Source of the DNA: Bacillota bacterium | Lineage (GTDB): Bacteria; Bacillota; Clostridia; Oscillospirales; Ruminococcaceae | DNA: 19,823 bases | Assembly (NCBI GenBank): GCA_023396225.1 | Contig: JAEWWT010000028.1 | Location: forward strand, 1-19,823 | Direction: 5' to 3' | In this document: positions 7,132 through 14,097 of the stretch, piece by piece | Layout: each line of letters opens with the position of its first letter | How positions within the stretch are numbered: the stretch's first letter is position 1 | Program-made: the position numbers and the translations under genes | Notes under the pieces: model-generated | Told to the model about the DNA's origin: nothing | What the model saw: only the letters and a program-made list of their open reading frames with translations | Databases searched by the model: none

Positions 7132-7343
7132 AATTATCCCTCATTTCACTTTAAAAAGAATTGCTATACAGATATATCCCAGCTGTTAATAATACTAATC
7201 TACAATTAAAATGCAGACAAGAAAACAGCTGAATTTTTTTTTAAACTTAATAATTGGATATAGTATAATATGTTTTAAAAGGTACAAGTATTCATCGCAG
7301 TTCTAAGGTTAAACAGTTATACATTTTCTTAATAAATCAAGAT
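7132..7343. other. Intergenic region before flippase gene; long-range inverted repeat
   Basis: No coding frame is convincing in this gap. CAGCTGTT (7180-7187) and AACAGCTG (7224-7231) are complementary across a 36-base loop and are followed by nine T residues (7234-7242), terminator-like on the plus strand although no plus-strand gene ends here. A TATAAT-like box at 7263-7275 reads on both strands. The leader of the flippase mRNA probably lies here. Confidence 0.35.
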
Positions 7344-7402
7344 AAAAAAAGAACACCGTCCATAGAATTGCAGAATAAACTGCAGTTTTATGGATGGTGT
7401 TC
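7344..7402 (-). terminator. Terminator of receiver/CheX operon
   Basis: A 14-bp stem (7351-7364 with 7389-7402, one G-U pair) carries an inner TGCAG/CTGCA hairpin in its loop. On the minus strand it is followed by seven T residues (complement of 7344-7350), about 20 bases after the operon's last stop. Confidence 0.9.
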
Positions 7403-7420
7403 ACTTATACAAATATATAA

Positions 7421-8302
7421 TTACATTCTTATTATGAAATTTGCTGTTCCGAAAGGATAGCTTATCGGAATTTTATACGCATTTTCCATATGCTTAAGTT
7501 TCATTCCATATTCTGATGTCTGTGGTTCAAGTTTAAGTTCTTTTCCAGTTTCATCAGAAATATTTACGCAGAACAACCCATTCTGCAAATTAAGAAACTC
7601 CCCTACACTTGCCTGTGCATAATCATCATTTACAGTTATTCTCTCACCTGCAAAACGTGATGCAATTTCAAGAAATACATTTTCATCTGCATCGAGAACA
7701 ACGAGTGTAGATGAATCCTGATAATTTATTACCTGACTTGAATTGAATGTACAGTAATAGTTGCTGATCTTTTCAGACTGCAATGGGATAAAATCATCAC
7801 CAACAAATCTGATAAGGTTTTTAAGCAACAGACTTACATATTCAACAATCATATGACCGCTTTCGCCCTTAATATTATAGAAATTCTGAAGAAGGTGCCT
7901 TGCCTTGTCATCACTGACTTCATTGAAATCAGAATCTGTAATTTCATTCTGCTTTTTATAATCGCTTAGAGCAGATGCAAACTGTGACGTTGTCATGTTC
8001 CCGCTGTCTATAAGAGCTTGTCCCAACATAAGGTGGGCACACTTCTGGGAACCAAGCAGCTCATCAAGCTGTTCCTTGGTTATGAACCCCATATCGATCA
8101 TAATGTCTCCCATTCTTTTGTCGGTTCTCTGCTGTTCACTATGTACAAGTTCAGCCTGATCGGCAGTAATATATCCGGCATTAATTGCAAGCACTCCGAG
8201 TTTAACTCTTGTAGATTTAAGGTTGTGTAACACTTCTGATAGCAGTTCAGGCGATACAAGCTGTTCATTCAGCAGATAATTTCCTAAGAATTGTGTAAAC
8301 AT
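7421..8302 (-). CDS. GspE/MshEN-like repeats fused to a CheX-like domain
   Basis: This is a 293-residue soluble protein. Residues 1-118 hold about three copies of a helical repeat with the pattern 'LG..L...G.IT..Q....L..Q' (LGNYLLNEQLVSPELL; LGVLAINAGYITADQA; MGDIMIDMGFITKEQL; LGQALIDSGNMTTSQF), like the GspE/MshE N-terminal domain; some MshEN domains bind c-di-GMP. Residues about 148-293 resemble the CheC/CheX phosphatase fold, with 'VGEFLNLQNG' giving the ExxN...G motif (E235, N238, G242). CheX removes phosphate from CheY. Its partner is the receiver gene 16 bases upstream, same operon, with a GGGAGG site. No other chemotaxis genes are nearby, so the pair may form a private switch. The domain reading is confident for CheX and moderate for MshEN. 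Confidence 0.75.
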   Translation of the reverse strand: MFTQFLGNYLLNEQLVSPELLSEVLHNLKSTRVKLGVLAINAGYITADQAELVHSEQQRTDKRMGDIMIDMGFITKEQLDELLGSQKCAHLMLGQALIDSGNMTTSQFASALSDYKKQNEITDSDFNEVSDDKARHLLQNFYNIKGESGHMIVEYVSLLLKNLIRFVGDDFIPLQSEKISNYYCTFNSSQVINYQDSSTLVVLDADENVFLEIASRFAGERITVNDDYAQASVGEFLNLQNGLFCVNISDETGKELKLEPQTSEYGMKLKHMENAYKIPISYPFGTANFIIRM

Positions 8303-8318
8303 TATTATCCTCCCATCA

Positions 8319-8684
8319 TTATGATTTTAAATTTTTGATAACTTTAAAAATGCTTTCTTCAGTAATAGGCTTTTGAAGAAAATCATAAGCACCTGCTTCA
8401 ATAGCTTCTTTAAGATTTCCCTGTGTTCCCACAGAAGATGCTATTACAATTTTTGCAGAGTGATCAAAAGCTTTGATTTCCTTAAGTGCATCAACACCTG
8501 ACTTTTTAGGCATAACAATATCCATAAAAACTATATCAGGATTAGATGACTTATACATTTCAACAGCTTGTTCACCGTCAACTGCTTCAAATACACCTGA
8601 TATACCGTTCTTTTCAAGCATATCTTTCATCTTTTTTCTGATAAGAATAGAATCATCACATATTAGAACTTTAAGATCTTCCAT
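8319..8684 (-). CDS. Stand-alone CheY-like response regulator receiver
   Basis: This 121-residue single receiver domain has no output domain. It has the acidic pair D10-D11, phospho-acceptor D55 in 'VFMDIVMP', the switch residue S83 in 'VIASSVG' and K105 in 'DFLQKPI', so all phosphorelay residues are in place. ATG 8684 is chosen over an upstream in-frame codon at 8702 because an AAGGAG site (8693-8698) precedes it correctly and would lie inside the longer form. It is followed 16 bases later by the CheX-like fusion protein, its likely phosphatase. No histidine kinase is encoded nearby. Confidence 0.92.
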   Translation of the reverse strand: MEDLKVLICDDSILIRKKMKDMLEKNGISGVFEAVDGEQAVEMYKSSNPDIVFMDIVMPKKSGVDALKEIKAFDHSAKIVIASSVGTQGNLKEAIEAGAYDFLQKPITEESIFKVIKNLKS

Positions 8685-8859
8685 AAATAATCTCCTTTGC
8701 AAACTATATGAATATATTTTATCATAATTTTATATTAATTAAAAGCATTTTCTAAAACTATTTTAAAAAACCACGTATATTTTTTTTCATAGTAATTGTT
8801 CATTTCGACAAAAAAATGCAAAATCAACATAAAAATATAATTTAATTTGACCAGTAAAG

Positions 8860-8888
8860 TTGAAAAATAATAAAATATATGCTATTAT
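8860..8888 (+). promoter_or_regulatory. Probable promoter of dtd leader RNA
   Basis: TTGAAA (8860-8865) and TATTAT (8883-8888) are 17 bases apart. TTGACC at 8847 with ATAAAA at 8870 is an alternative. Transcription would start near 8895 and produce a leader of about 170 bases. Confidence 0.5.
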
Positions 8889-8918
8889 ATGTTATTAAAT
8901 TCATTTCAGAGGTAATAC

Positions 8919-9021
8919 AGTTTGAAAGTTAAATCTTTCAAACTCTAAGTTTTGTGCTTTTTGAACTGTCGTTCGAACTTTTGCTTAGCTGAACTCAGTT
9001 CAGTTAAAGACCACACAAAAC
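8919..9021 (+). ncRNA. Candidate structured RNA upstream of dtd
   Basis: Two consecutive hairpins can be drawn. The first is a perfect 10-bp stem (8919-8928 with 8935-8944). The second is a long hairpin: 8949-8956 with 9014-9021 (8 bp), 8957-8960 with 9006-9009, and 8962-8968 with 8996-9002 (7 bp), plus a short inner GTTC/GAAC pair. An alternative pairing CTGAAC/GTTCAG (8989-8994 with 8998-9003) competes with the inner arm. No coding frame of note lies here. I recognise no known riboswitch class; it may be a cis-regulatory leader or an independent small RNA. Confidence 0.45.
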
Positions 9022-9030
9022 ATCATAGAG

Positions 9031-9069
9031 AGGAGGCATGCTTCCTGCGGAAGCATGGTAATAAACATG
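9031..9069 (+). promoter_or_regulatory. Split ribosome site: SD and ATG separated by a hairpin
   Basis: A strong AGGAGG (9031-9036) is 30 bases before the true dtd ATG (9067). The bases between contain a perfect 9-bp hairpin (9037-9045 with 9049-9057, loop TGC). If the hairpin is folded out, the spacing becomes 9 bases, ideal for initiation. ATGs at 9038 and 9055 lie inside the stem. Confidence 0.6.
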
Positions 9070-9501
9070 AAAGCTGTTCTTCAAAGAGTAACACATGCTT
9101 CAGTTAAAGTTGACGAAAAAATTACCGGGCAAATAGGATGCGGACTTCTTGTATTTCTTGGTGTCGGGGAAAATGATACGGAGGAAGATGTAAACAGAAT
9201 CGCTGCAAAAATATCCAAACTGAGGATATTCAGCGATGAAAATGACAAAATCAACATGTCCGTAAATGATATTAACGGAAGTTTGTTAATTGTTTCACAG
9301 TTTACTTTATATGCTGATTGCCGTAAGGGCAACAGGCCTAATTTTACCATGGCAGCAAAACCTAAACATGCAGAAAGGCTTTACGAACTATTTATTAACG
9401 AATGTAAAAAGTATATTCCAGTCGTTGAAAGCGGCATTTTCGGTGCAGACATGAAGGTTGAGCTGCTTAATGACGGACCTTTTACCGTAATTCTTGAATA
9501 A
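9067..9501 (+). CDS. dtd: D-aminoacyl-tRNA deacylase
   Basis: This 144-residue cytoplasmic enzyme hydrolyses D-aminoacyl-tRNAs (and Gly-tRNA-Ala), recycling tRNA and keeping D-amino acids out of protein. It covers the full family length. The start 'MKAVLQRVTHASVKVD' is diagnostic, as are the two active-site motifs 'SQFTL' (77-81) and 'NDGPFT' (135-140, the N-x-G-P motif). The ATG at 9067 is chosen because family members begin MKAV; the upstream in-frame ATG at 9055 lies in a hairpin. It is preceded by an unusually elaborate leader and converges with tyrA, with a 5-base gap. Confidence 0.95.
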   Translation: MKAVLQRVTHASVKVDEKITGQIGCGLLVFLGVGENDTEEDVNRIAAKISKLRIFSDENDKINMSVNDINGSLLIVSQFTLYADCRKGNRPNFTMAAKPKHAERLYELFINECKKYIPVVESGIFGADMKVELLNDGPFTVILE

Positions 9502-9506
9502 ACTTA

Positions 9507-10337
9507 TTAAAGAGTCTCAGCATTTTCCTTGATAATTCTGCCCTCTTTGAGAAGTTTCTTCAGTTTCTCGTTATCTTCGTTTTCAAGAGCATCCTTATAC
9601 TCCAGGAGCCTGTCAATTATATAGCCTATTTCACAGCACAGAGGTTCTTTATTCAGCATAAAAAGGGGTGTCCACATAACTTCATTAAGTCTTGCAACCC
9701 TTGTAAGATCCTGAAAGCTTCCTGCGCTGAATCCGAGTTGTTTCTGCTGTGTAGGACTTTTAATATATGCATTTGAAACCACATGAGCGAGCTGACTTGT
9801 GTATGCAATAATCTGGTCATGCTCCTCCGGAGTTGTTATAACTGTTTTCTTAAAGTGAATTGAATTTGCAAAATCCTCAATAAAATTGATTTTTGCCTGT
9901 GTGACAGACTTATGAGGGGCTATTATAAAACTAGCATTATCAAAAAGATTGTCCATCGAATATTCATATCCTGAAAATTCTCTTCCAGCCATCGGATGAA
10001 CGCCGATAAAAGTAACCTCTTTTTCATTGAGCAAAGGCGTCACTTCATCAACTATAGCCTTTTTAATTCCGCAAGTGTCAATAACAATGCTACTTTTCTT
10101 GAATTTATCGGCATTTGCTTTAATATATTCAATGGTATCAACTGGATAAAGCGATACTATTGTAAGGTCTGCTGCCCCGATATCAGTTGTTTCAGCATCG
10201 ATTGCGCCCTGAGATATTGCAGATTTTACTGTTTCTTGATTTATATCAATACCATAAACTGTATAATCAGTATGTTTTTTTATAGTTTTTGCCAATGAGC
10301 CGCCTATTAATCCAAGTCCCACAACTGTTATGATCAT
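9507..10337 (-). CDS. tyrA: Prephenate dehydrogenase (tyrosine biosynthesis)
   Basis: This 276-residue enzyme would oxidise and decarboxylate prephenate to 4-hydroxyphenylpyruvate with NAD(P)+. The N-terminal Rossmann domain shows 'VVGLGLIGGSLAK' (GxGxxGG), acidic 'GIDIN' after the second strand, 'DTCGIK' and 'GVHPMAG' (His114). The helical C-terminal domain follows with 'TPEEHDQIIAYTSQLAHVVSNAY'. The chain ends soon after that domain, with no ACT domain, so allosteric tyrosine feedback through ACT is absent. The ATG at 10337 fits a GAGGTG site 8 bases upstream; a GTG three codons earlier does not. Confidence 0.93.
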   Translation of the reverse strand: MIITVVGLGLIGGSLAKTIKKHTDYTVYGIDINQETVKSAISQGAIDAETTDIGAADLTIVSLYPVDTIEYIKANADKFKKSSIVIDTCGIKKAIVDEVTPLLNEKEVTFIGVHPMAGREFSGYEYSMDNLFDNASFIIAPHKSVTQAKINFIEDFANSIHFKKTVITTPEEHDQIIAYTSQLAHVVSNAYIKSPTQQKQLGFSAGSFQDLTRVARLNEVMWTPLFMLNKEPLCCEIGYIIDRLLEYKDALENEDNEKLKKLLKEGRIIKENAETL

Positions 10338-10361
10338 TGTTAACACACCTCTATTGCTTTA

Positions 10362-10399
10362 ATACTTTAAAGTATACTACATTTATTATTTTATGTCAA
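10362..10399 (-). promoter_or_regulatory. tyrA promoter with overlapping palindrome
   Basis: On the minus strand a perfect TTGACA (10394-10399) and TATACT (10371-10376) are 17 bases apart. A perfect 14-bp palindrome ATACTTTAAAGTAT (10362-10375) overlaps the -10 box and start-site region, a fitting place for a repressor operator. Confidence 0.75.
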
Positions 10400-10426
10400 G
10401 AAAATAATACTATTTTTAAATGGGTC

Positions 10427-10455
10427 TTGACATTTTTGAATTTTAGAATTATTAT
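10427..10455 (+). promoter_or_regulatory. Promoter of alpha/beta hydrolase gene
   Basis: TTGACA (10427-10432) and TATTAT (10450-10455) are 17 bases apart, back to back with the tyrA promoter. Confidence 0.7.
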
Positions 10456-10504
10456 AACAAATGACATTTAAAAGTACAAATAACATAGAGGAATGGGCAT
10501 TAAT

Positions 10505-11212
10505 ATGAAACAAAGTAATTTTAAGATAGAAAATATTCCAGCTATATTGTTGGGAGAACCATCAGAAAAGGTTTTTCTATACGTTCACGGTAAATGCGGA
10601 AGTAAAGAAGAATCTATTGATTTTGCAGAAATTGTATGCCCGAATGGGTGGCAGGTGCTTGGCATTGATTTGCCAGAGCATGGCGAAAGAAAAGAAGAAA
10701 GTGTTGAGTTAAATCCATGGAATGTTGTCCCTGAATTAACTACTGTTATGCAGTATCTCAGAAGCAACTGGAAACAGATTTCTATAAGAGCCAACAGCAT
10801 TGGCGCATGGCTTTCAATGTTAAGTTTTTCTAACGAGAATATAGAAAACTGCCTTTTTGTATCCCCTATTCTAGACATGGAACTTCTTATCAAGAACATG
10901 ATGCTGTGGGCAAATGTGACTGAAAAACAGTTGGAGGAACAAAAGGAAATTACCACTGGTTTTGGTGAAAAACTTGACTGGAATTATTATGTATATGCAA
11001 AGGAACATGCTCTTGCATGCTGGAATAATCCTACACATATTTTATATGCGGGTAAAGATAATTTAACAAGTCGGGACACTGTAGATACATTTTCAAAGCG
11101 TTTCAACTGTAATCTTTCCGTAATGGAAAACGGTGAACATTGGTTTCATACAGATGAGCAGATTATGTTTCTGAACAGATGGACTAAGCAGGTTTTAGGT
11201 ATTGACAATTGA
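10505..11212 (+). CDS. Alpha/beta hydrolase of unknown substrate
   Basis: This 235-residue cytoplasmic protein has no signal peptide. The fold is visible from 'VFLYVHGKCGSKEES' (oxyanion HG at 29-30), 'WQVLGIDLPEHGER', and the nucleophile elbow 'IRANSIGAWLS', where Ser98 sits in A-N-S-I-G instead of the usual G-x-S-x-G. The later triad members are probably D185 in 'LYAGKDNLTS' and His212 in 'ENGEHWFH'. Such small esterase-like proteins act on short acyl esters; the substrate cannot be named. ATG 10505 is preferred because AGAGGA directly touches the earlier ATG at 10493, though its own spacing is a little long. It has its own promoter. Confidence 0.8.
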   Translation: MKQSNFKIENIPAILLGEPSEKVFLYVHGKCGSKEESIDFAEIVCPNGWQVLGIDLPEHGERKEESVELNPWNVVPELTTVMQYLRSNWKQISIRANSIGAWLSMLSFSNENIENCLFVSPILDMELLIKNMMLWANVTEKQLEEQKEITTGFGEKLDWNYYVYAKEHALACWNNPTHILYAGKDNLTSRDTVDTFSKRFNCNLSVMENGEHWFHTDEQIMFLNRWTKQVLGIDN

Positions 11213-11307
11213 TTTTTATGTTCTCACTCTGCAATTTCTGATTGCGTAAGCATCGACATAATGAACCATTAAAAGCACAAAAATCTATAAAACCAGACAA
11301 TTTTCTA

Positions 11308-11336
11308 TTGACAAAGATAATCAGTTTTGTTATAAT
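11308..11336 (+). promoter_or_regulatory. Perfect sigma-A promoter of tRNA-Ser
   Basis: TTGACA (11308-11313), exactly 17 bases, TATAAT (11331-11336): the full consensus at optimal spacing, 21 bases before the tRNA. Confidence 0.93.
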
Positions 11337-11357
11337 ATTTATTGTTCTGGTTAACTT

Positions 11358-11449
11358 GGAGAAGTCGCCTAGCCCGGTTTATGGCGCACGACTGGAACTC
11401 GTGTAAGGCTTTAAAACCTTCGAGGGTTCGAATCCCTCCTTCTCCGCCA
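11358..11449 (+). tRNA. tRNA-Ser (anticodon GGA)
   Basis: Acceptor stem GGAGAAG/CTTCTCC, anticodon arm CACGA-CTGGAAC-TCGTG with anticodon GGA at 11394-11396, a long variable arm (about 11404-11421) typical of tRNA-Ser, T-arm GAGGG-TTCGAAT-CCCTC, discriminator G and encoded CCA (11447-11449). A tyrosine integrase gene ends 63 bases downstream, facing the tRNA, so its 3' end is the likely attachment site of the element to the right. Confidence 0.97.
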
Positions 11450-11452
11450 AGC

Positions 11453-11488
11453 AAATCCTCGTAGATATTGAATCTACGAGGATTTTTT
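11453..11488 (+). terminator. Terminator after tRNA-Ser
   Basis: A perfect 14-bp stem (11453-11466 with 11472-11485), 5-base loop and T-run through 11488. It starts 4 bases past the CCA end. Confidence 0.93.
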
Positions 11489-11505
11489 ATGTTTATTAAT
11501 ATGTT

Positions 11506-11525
11506 TGACCCTTATTCTGACCCTT
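11506..11525 (+). repeat. 12-bp tandem direct repeat at element end
   Basis: TGACCCTT occurs at 11506 and 11518, a period of 12 bases, across the integrase stop. A 13-base match to the second copy (TTCTGACCCTTTA) recurs inside the integrase gene at 12294-12306. The position next to the putative att site fits integrase arm-binding repeats, but both copies are also coding (Lys-Gly-Ser-Glu), so chance is possible. Confidence 0.35.
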
Positions 11526-12690
11526 TACAGTTTTTTGCATTTTTAAAATACTTGTCCATCCTTTCAGCACTGTCTTTTTTCATTGTTTCTGATACATGTG
11601 CATATGTAGATAAAGTAAAGCTTGCAGTTGCATGTCCAAGGTTCTCCTGAACAGACTTGATACTATCACCATTTTCAAGACTTATAACAGCGTAACTATG
11701 TCTAAGATCATGAAATCTGATATCAGGTAACCCTAGCTTTCTTACAACTGCTTTAAAATTAGAGAATACTGTCATATGCTTCAGGTGAATTCCAGATTGA
11801 TCTGTAAAAACAAATTTTTCTGAATTCCATTCTTCAAATTTATTTCTTTTATAATCATCTGTTTGTTTGATTTCTTTCAGTAAATCCAGAATTGACGGTG
11901 CAGCAATAATAGTTCTTGTCTGATCATTTTTTAATGGAGCAAATTTATATATTCCATTCTTTTTCTTTTCACGTATCAACTGTTTTTCTACAATAATTAC
12001 ACCCTTTTCAAAATCAACGCAATCCCAGGTTAATCCTAGTATTTCACCTTGCCTCATGCCAGTAAATAAAGTAACAATAAAAACATTTTCATATTTATGT
12101 CCCTTTATTGCATTTAGGAACAAGACGACATTATCATCAACAAGCGGCTTGATTTTAGGCTTTTCTACCCTAGGAAGGTTTACTACTTCTGAGGGATTAT
12201 TTTTTATATAGCCTAATAATACTGCTTGCCTAAGAGATTTATGAATAATACCATGAATATTTTTTACTGTTTTGGCAGAAAGAGGTTTAGTAGTTTCTGA
12301 CCCTTTAGTGAGCTGATTATAGAATTTCTGAATATCAGGGGCCGTAAGATTAGCTAATTTTACATTGCCTAATTCGGGATTGATATGAATTCTAAGATGA
12401 GTTTCATATGATTTATAAGTAAACTCCTTTACATTGTTGTTATACTGATCGAGCCAGATATTATTCCACTCTTCTACTGTCATTTTTGACGGTTCAGCGT
12501 ATATCCCATCACTTATTTCCACACAAACCTTTTGTAATTTTTTCAGTACATCATTTTGCGAATTTCCATATACAGACTTCTGTATCTGTTTTCCTGTCTT
12601 AGGATCCCTACCAACAGTATATCTGGCTTCCCATCTGCCATCAGAACGCTTTCTGATTGATCCATTGCCTTGAGCACCACGTTTAGCCAT
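11512..12690 (-). CDS. int: Tyrosine site-specific integrase of the mobile element
   Basis: This 392-residue integrase has the three-part layout of Tn916/ICE and phage enzymes: an N-terminal arm-binding domain ('GNGSIRKRSDGRWEARYTVG' to about residue 45), a core-binding SAM-like domain (about 70-165) and the catalytic domain. The catalytic residues are all seen: R213 in 'FTGMRQGEILGL', H327-x-x-R330 in 'FHDLRHSYA', H353 in 'LGHA' and nucleophile Y363 in 'LSTYAHVS'. It is intact. The ATG at 12690 is used; GTG at 12699 is an alternative. The start overlaps the end of the zinc-ribbon gene, so they are coupled. The gene faces tRNA-Ser at the left border of the element, as in many tRNA-integrated islands. 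Confidence 0.94.
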   Translation of the reverse strand: MAKRGAQGNGSIRKRSDGRWEARYTVGRDPKTGKQIQKSVYGNSQNDVLKKLQKVCVEISDGIYAEPSKMTVEEWNNIWLDQYNNNVKEFTYKSYETHLRIHINPELGNVKLANLTAPDIQKFYNQLTKGSETTKPLSAKTVKNIHGIIHKSLRQAVLLGYIKNNPSEVVNLPRVEKPKIKPLVDDNVVLFLNAIKGHKYENVFIVTLFTGMRQGEILGLTWDCVDFEKGVIIVEKQLIREKKKNGIYKFAPLKNDQTRTIIAAPSILDLLKEIKQTDDYKRNKFEEWNSEKFVFTDQSGIHLKHMTVFSNFKAVVRKLGLPDIRFHDLRHSYAVISLENGDSIKSVQENLGHATASFTLSTYAHVSETMKKDSAERMDKYFKNAKNCKGSE

Positions 12691-13156
12691 TCTCCTCACC
12701 TGTCTTTAATTTTTTTATAAGTTTTTTAAAATCATCCTCTGCACCACAAAGGTATTCATAGTATATTTGATAATTGTTATTATCTACATCCATCTCAGAT
12801 TCCAATTCTAAGTCTTTTCTTTTTGCTAAAGCTTGTTTGCAAAAGCATCTAAATTGTTCATCAAAAGCATTCCTACTTATTTCATTTAAATTGTTATTTC
12901 TTGCAGAATTAATACGATTATAAAAGCCATCATACAAAGACCTAAGGCTTCCATTCTCTACTTTGCTTCTTGATTTTTTAACAGCATTTCTATTTCGTGC
13001 ATTTTGGCACTCTTCGTTCTCGCATACTACATAATTATTAACCTTGTCAAGTATAACTATTTTTTTGCAAATAGCACAATGCCTAATAAACAAGTTTGCA
13101 GCTTTTAGTTGGTCGTAATAAGTATGGATCAGTGGAAGAAGGCTACCAGTCGACAC
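12683..13156 (-). CDS. Zinc-ribbon protein, DUF6076-like, apparently 5'-truncated
   Basis: This is a 157-residue frame whose first start is a GTG at 13156 with no ribosome site. A four-cysteine ribbon (C27-x-x-C30 and C45-x4-C50, as 'CAIC' and 'CENEEC') is followed by a basic helix 'NARNRNAVKKSRSK', then helical segments with a C-terminal Lys-rich tail. In DUF6076-like proteins of Firmicutes mobile elements a similar ribbon comes after a long N-terminal domain; here only ~24 residues precede it. The frame runs open into the opposite gene. I read it as the 3' part of a gene cut at about 13157. It overlaps the integrase start, so if translated it may still drive integrase translation. The family call is tentative. 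Confidence 0.6.
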   Translation of the reverse strand: MSTGSLLPLIHTYYDQLKAANLFIRHCAICKKIVILDKVNNYVVCENEECQNARNRNAVKKSRSKVENGSLRSLYDGFYNRINSARNNNLNEISRNAFDEQFRCFCKQALAKRKDLELESEMDVDNNNYQIYYEYLCGAEDDFKKLIKKLKTGEENG

Positions 13157-13163
13157 ATAGTAT

Positions 13164-13940
13164 ATGAAGAAGGATCTTACGGATCTTTCTTCAAACCTTG
13201 AAATTGAAAAACAGACTATAAAAAACGAACAGCAAACTTTGCTGCAAATACAAAATGAGCTTTCTAAAAAAATCAGAGAAGCAGACTTTGAAACAACCAG
13301 AGCAAATAGAAAATATAATGAGCAAATTAAGCTTAATTCAGATTATATCACTTTACATGATAACTATGATTACCTACAGAAGCAATATACTAATACGATA
13401 AAAGAAAATGCAGATATAAAGGGAGCTGTAGGATTCGCTGCATCTACCCCATGTGAACAAGTTATAAATAAAATTTCTGATATGAAGGAAAGTTATAACC
13501 AGGCTAATGATTATCTGAATAATAAACTGAGACTTGGTTATCAGGCTGCTAAAGCTGTTACGCTGATAGAAAAGATTGAAAAGTATGTATTAAGAGAGGT
13601 TAAGTCAAAGGAAATTGTTATTGATGATAAAATGCAAGAGATTGATCTACTAAAAAATGAAAAGAATACTCTAAAAAACCAACTCGAGGAAATACACATT
13701 GGTTTATCAAAGCTTATTAAGACGATAAGATACATAATTTTAAGAAAGGAAAAATTTGATTTGCCAGAGTCTGCAAGAGATGTTATTACCTCAGCCAGCG
13801 AATATGGACTGGAAATGTTAAGAAATCAGAATGCTTATTATTTAGCTGCAGAAGCAGAAGCAAGTATAGACGTGGACAAGGACATTATACCGATAAAGAT
13901 TAACTCAAGCAAAAAACAAGACCTTACTCTATTAAAATAA
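13164..13940 (+). pseudogene. Coiled-coil C-terminal fragment of a mobilisation (MobV/Pre-like) protein
   Basis: This 258-residue frame is almost wholly alpha-helical: about residues 1-75 and 110-190 are heptad-patterned coiled coil (LEIEKQTIKNEQQTLLQIQNE; LLKNEKNTLKNQLEEI). The end is 'SARDVITSASEYGLEMLRNQ...'. This resembles the long C-terminal coil of MobV/Pre relaxases, whose catalytic N-terminal domain is missing. There is no Shine-Dalgarno before ATG 13164, a stop lies two codons upstream, and the start is only 8 bases from that of the opposite truncated gene, so no promoter fits. I infer a 5'-deleted relaxase gene; a free-standing coiled-coil gene is the alternative. Confidence 0.55.
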
Positions 13941-13994
13941 AGTACATTAAGAGTACGTATGAAAGATTAATGGTTATTGCTAGGCAGATATAAA

Positions 13995-14030
13995 CAAAGC
14001 CGTATCAGTGTTTAAACTAATACGGCTTTG
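13995..14030 (-). terminator. Shared terminator between mob fragment and immunity gene
   Basis: A perfect 11-bp inverted repeat (13995-14005 with 14020-14030) with a 14-base loop. On the minus strand it runs into TTTGTTTAT, and it lies 68 bases after the immunity gene stop; on the plus strand the T-run is weak. Confidence 0.7.
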
Positions 14031-14097
14031 TGAAATAATCTTTGCGGAAATACCAATTGGTAGGCAGTTAATTCCATTACCCAAAGTGGAATAAATA

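Noticed and set aside
7180..7242. Terminator of a hidden plus-strand sRNA before the flippase gene
   Set aside because: The stem is only 8 bp with a 36-base loop and no upstream plus-strand promoter is convincing.
12294..12306. Third copy of the TGACCCTT repeat as an att-arm site
   Set aside because: It lies well inside the integrase coding region and encodes the same Lys-Gly-Ser-Glu, so repeated codons may explain it.
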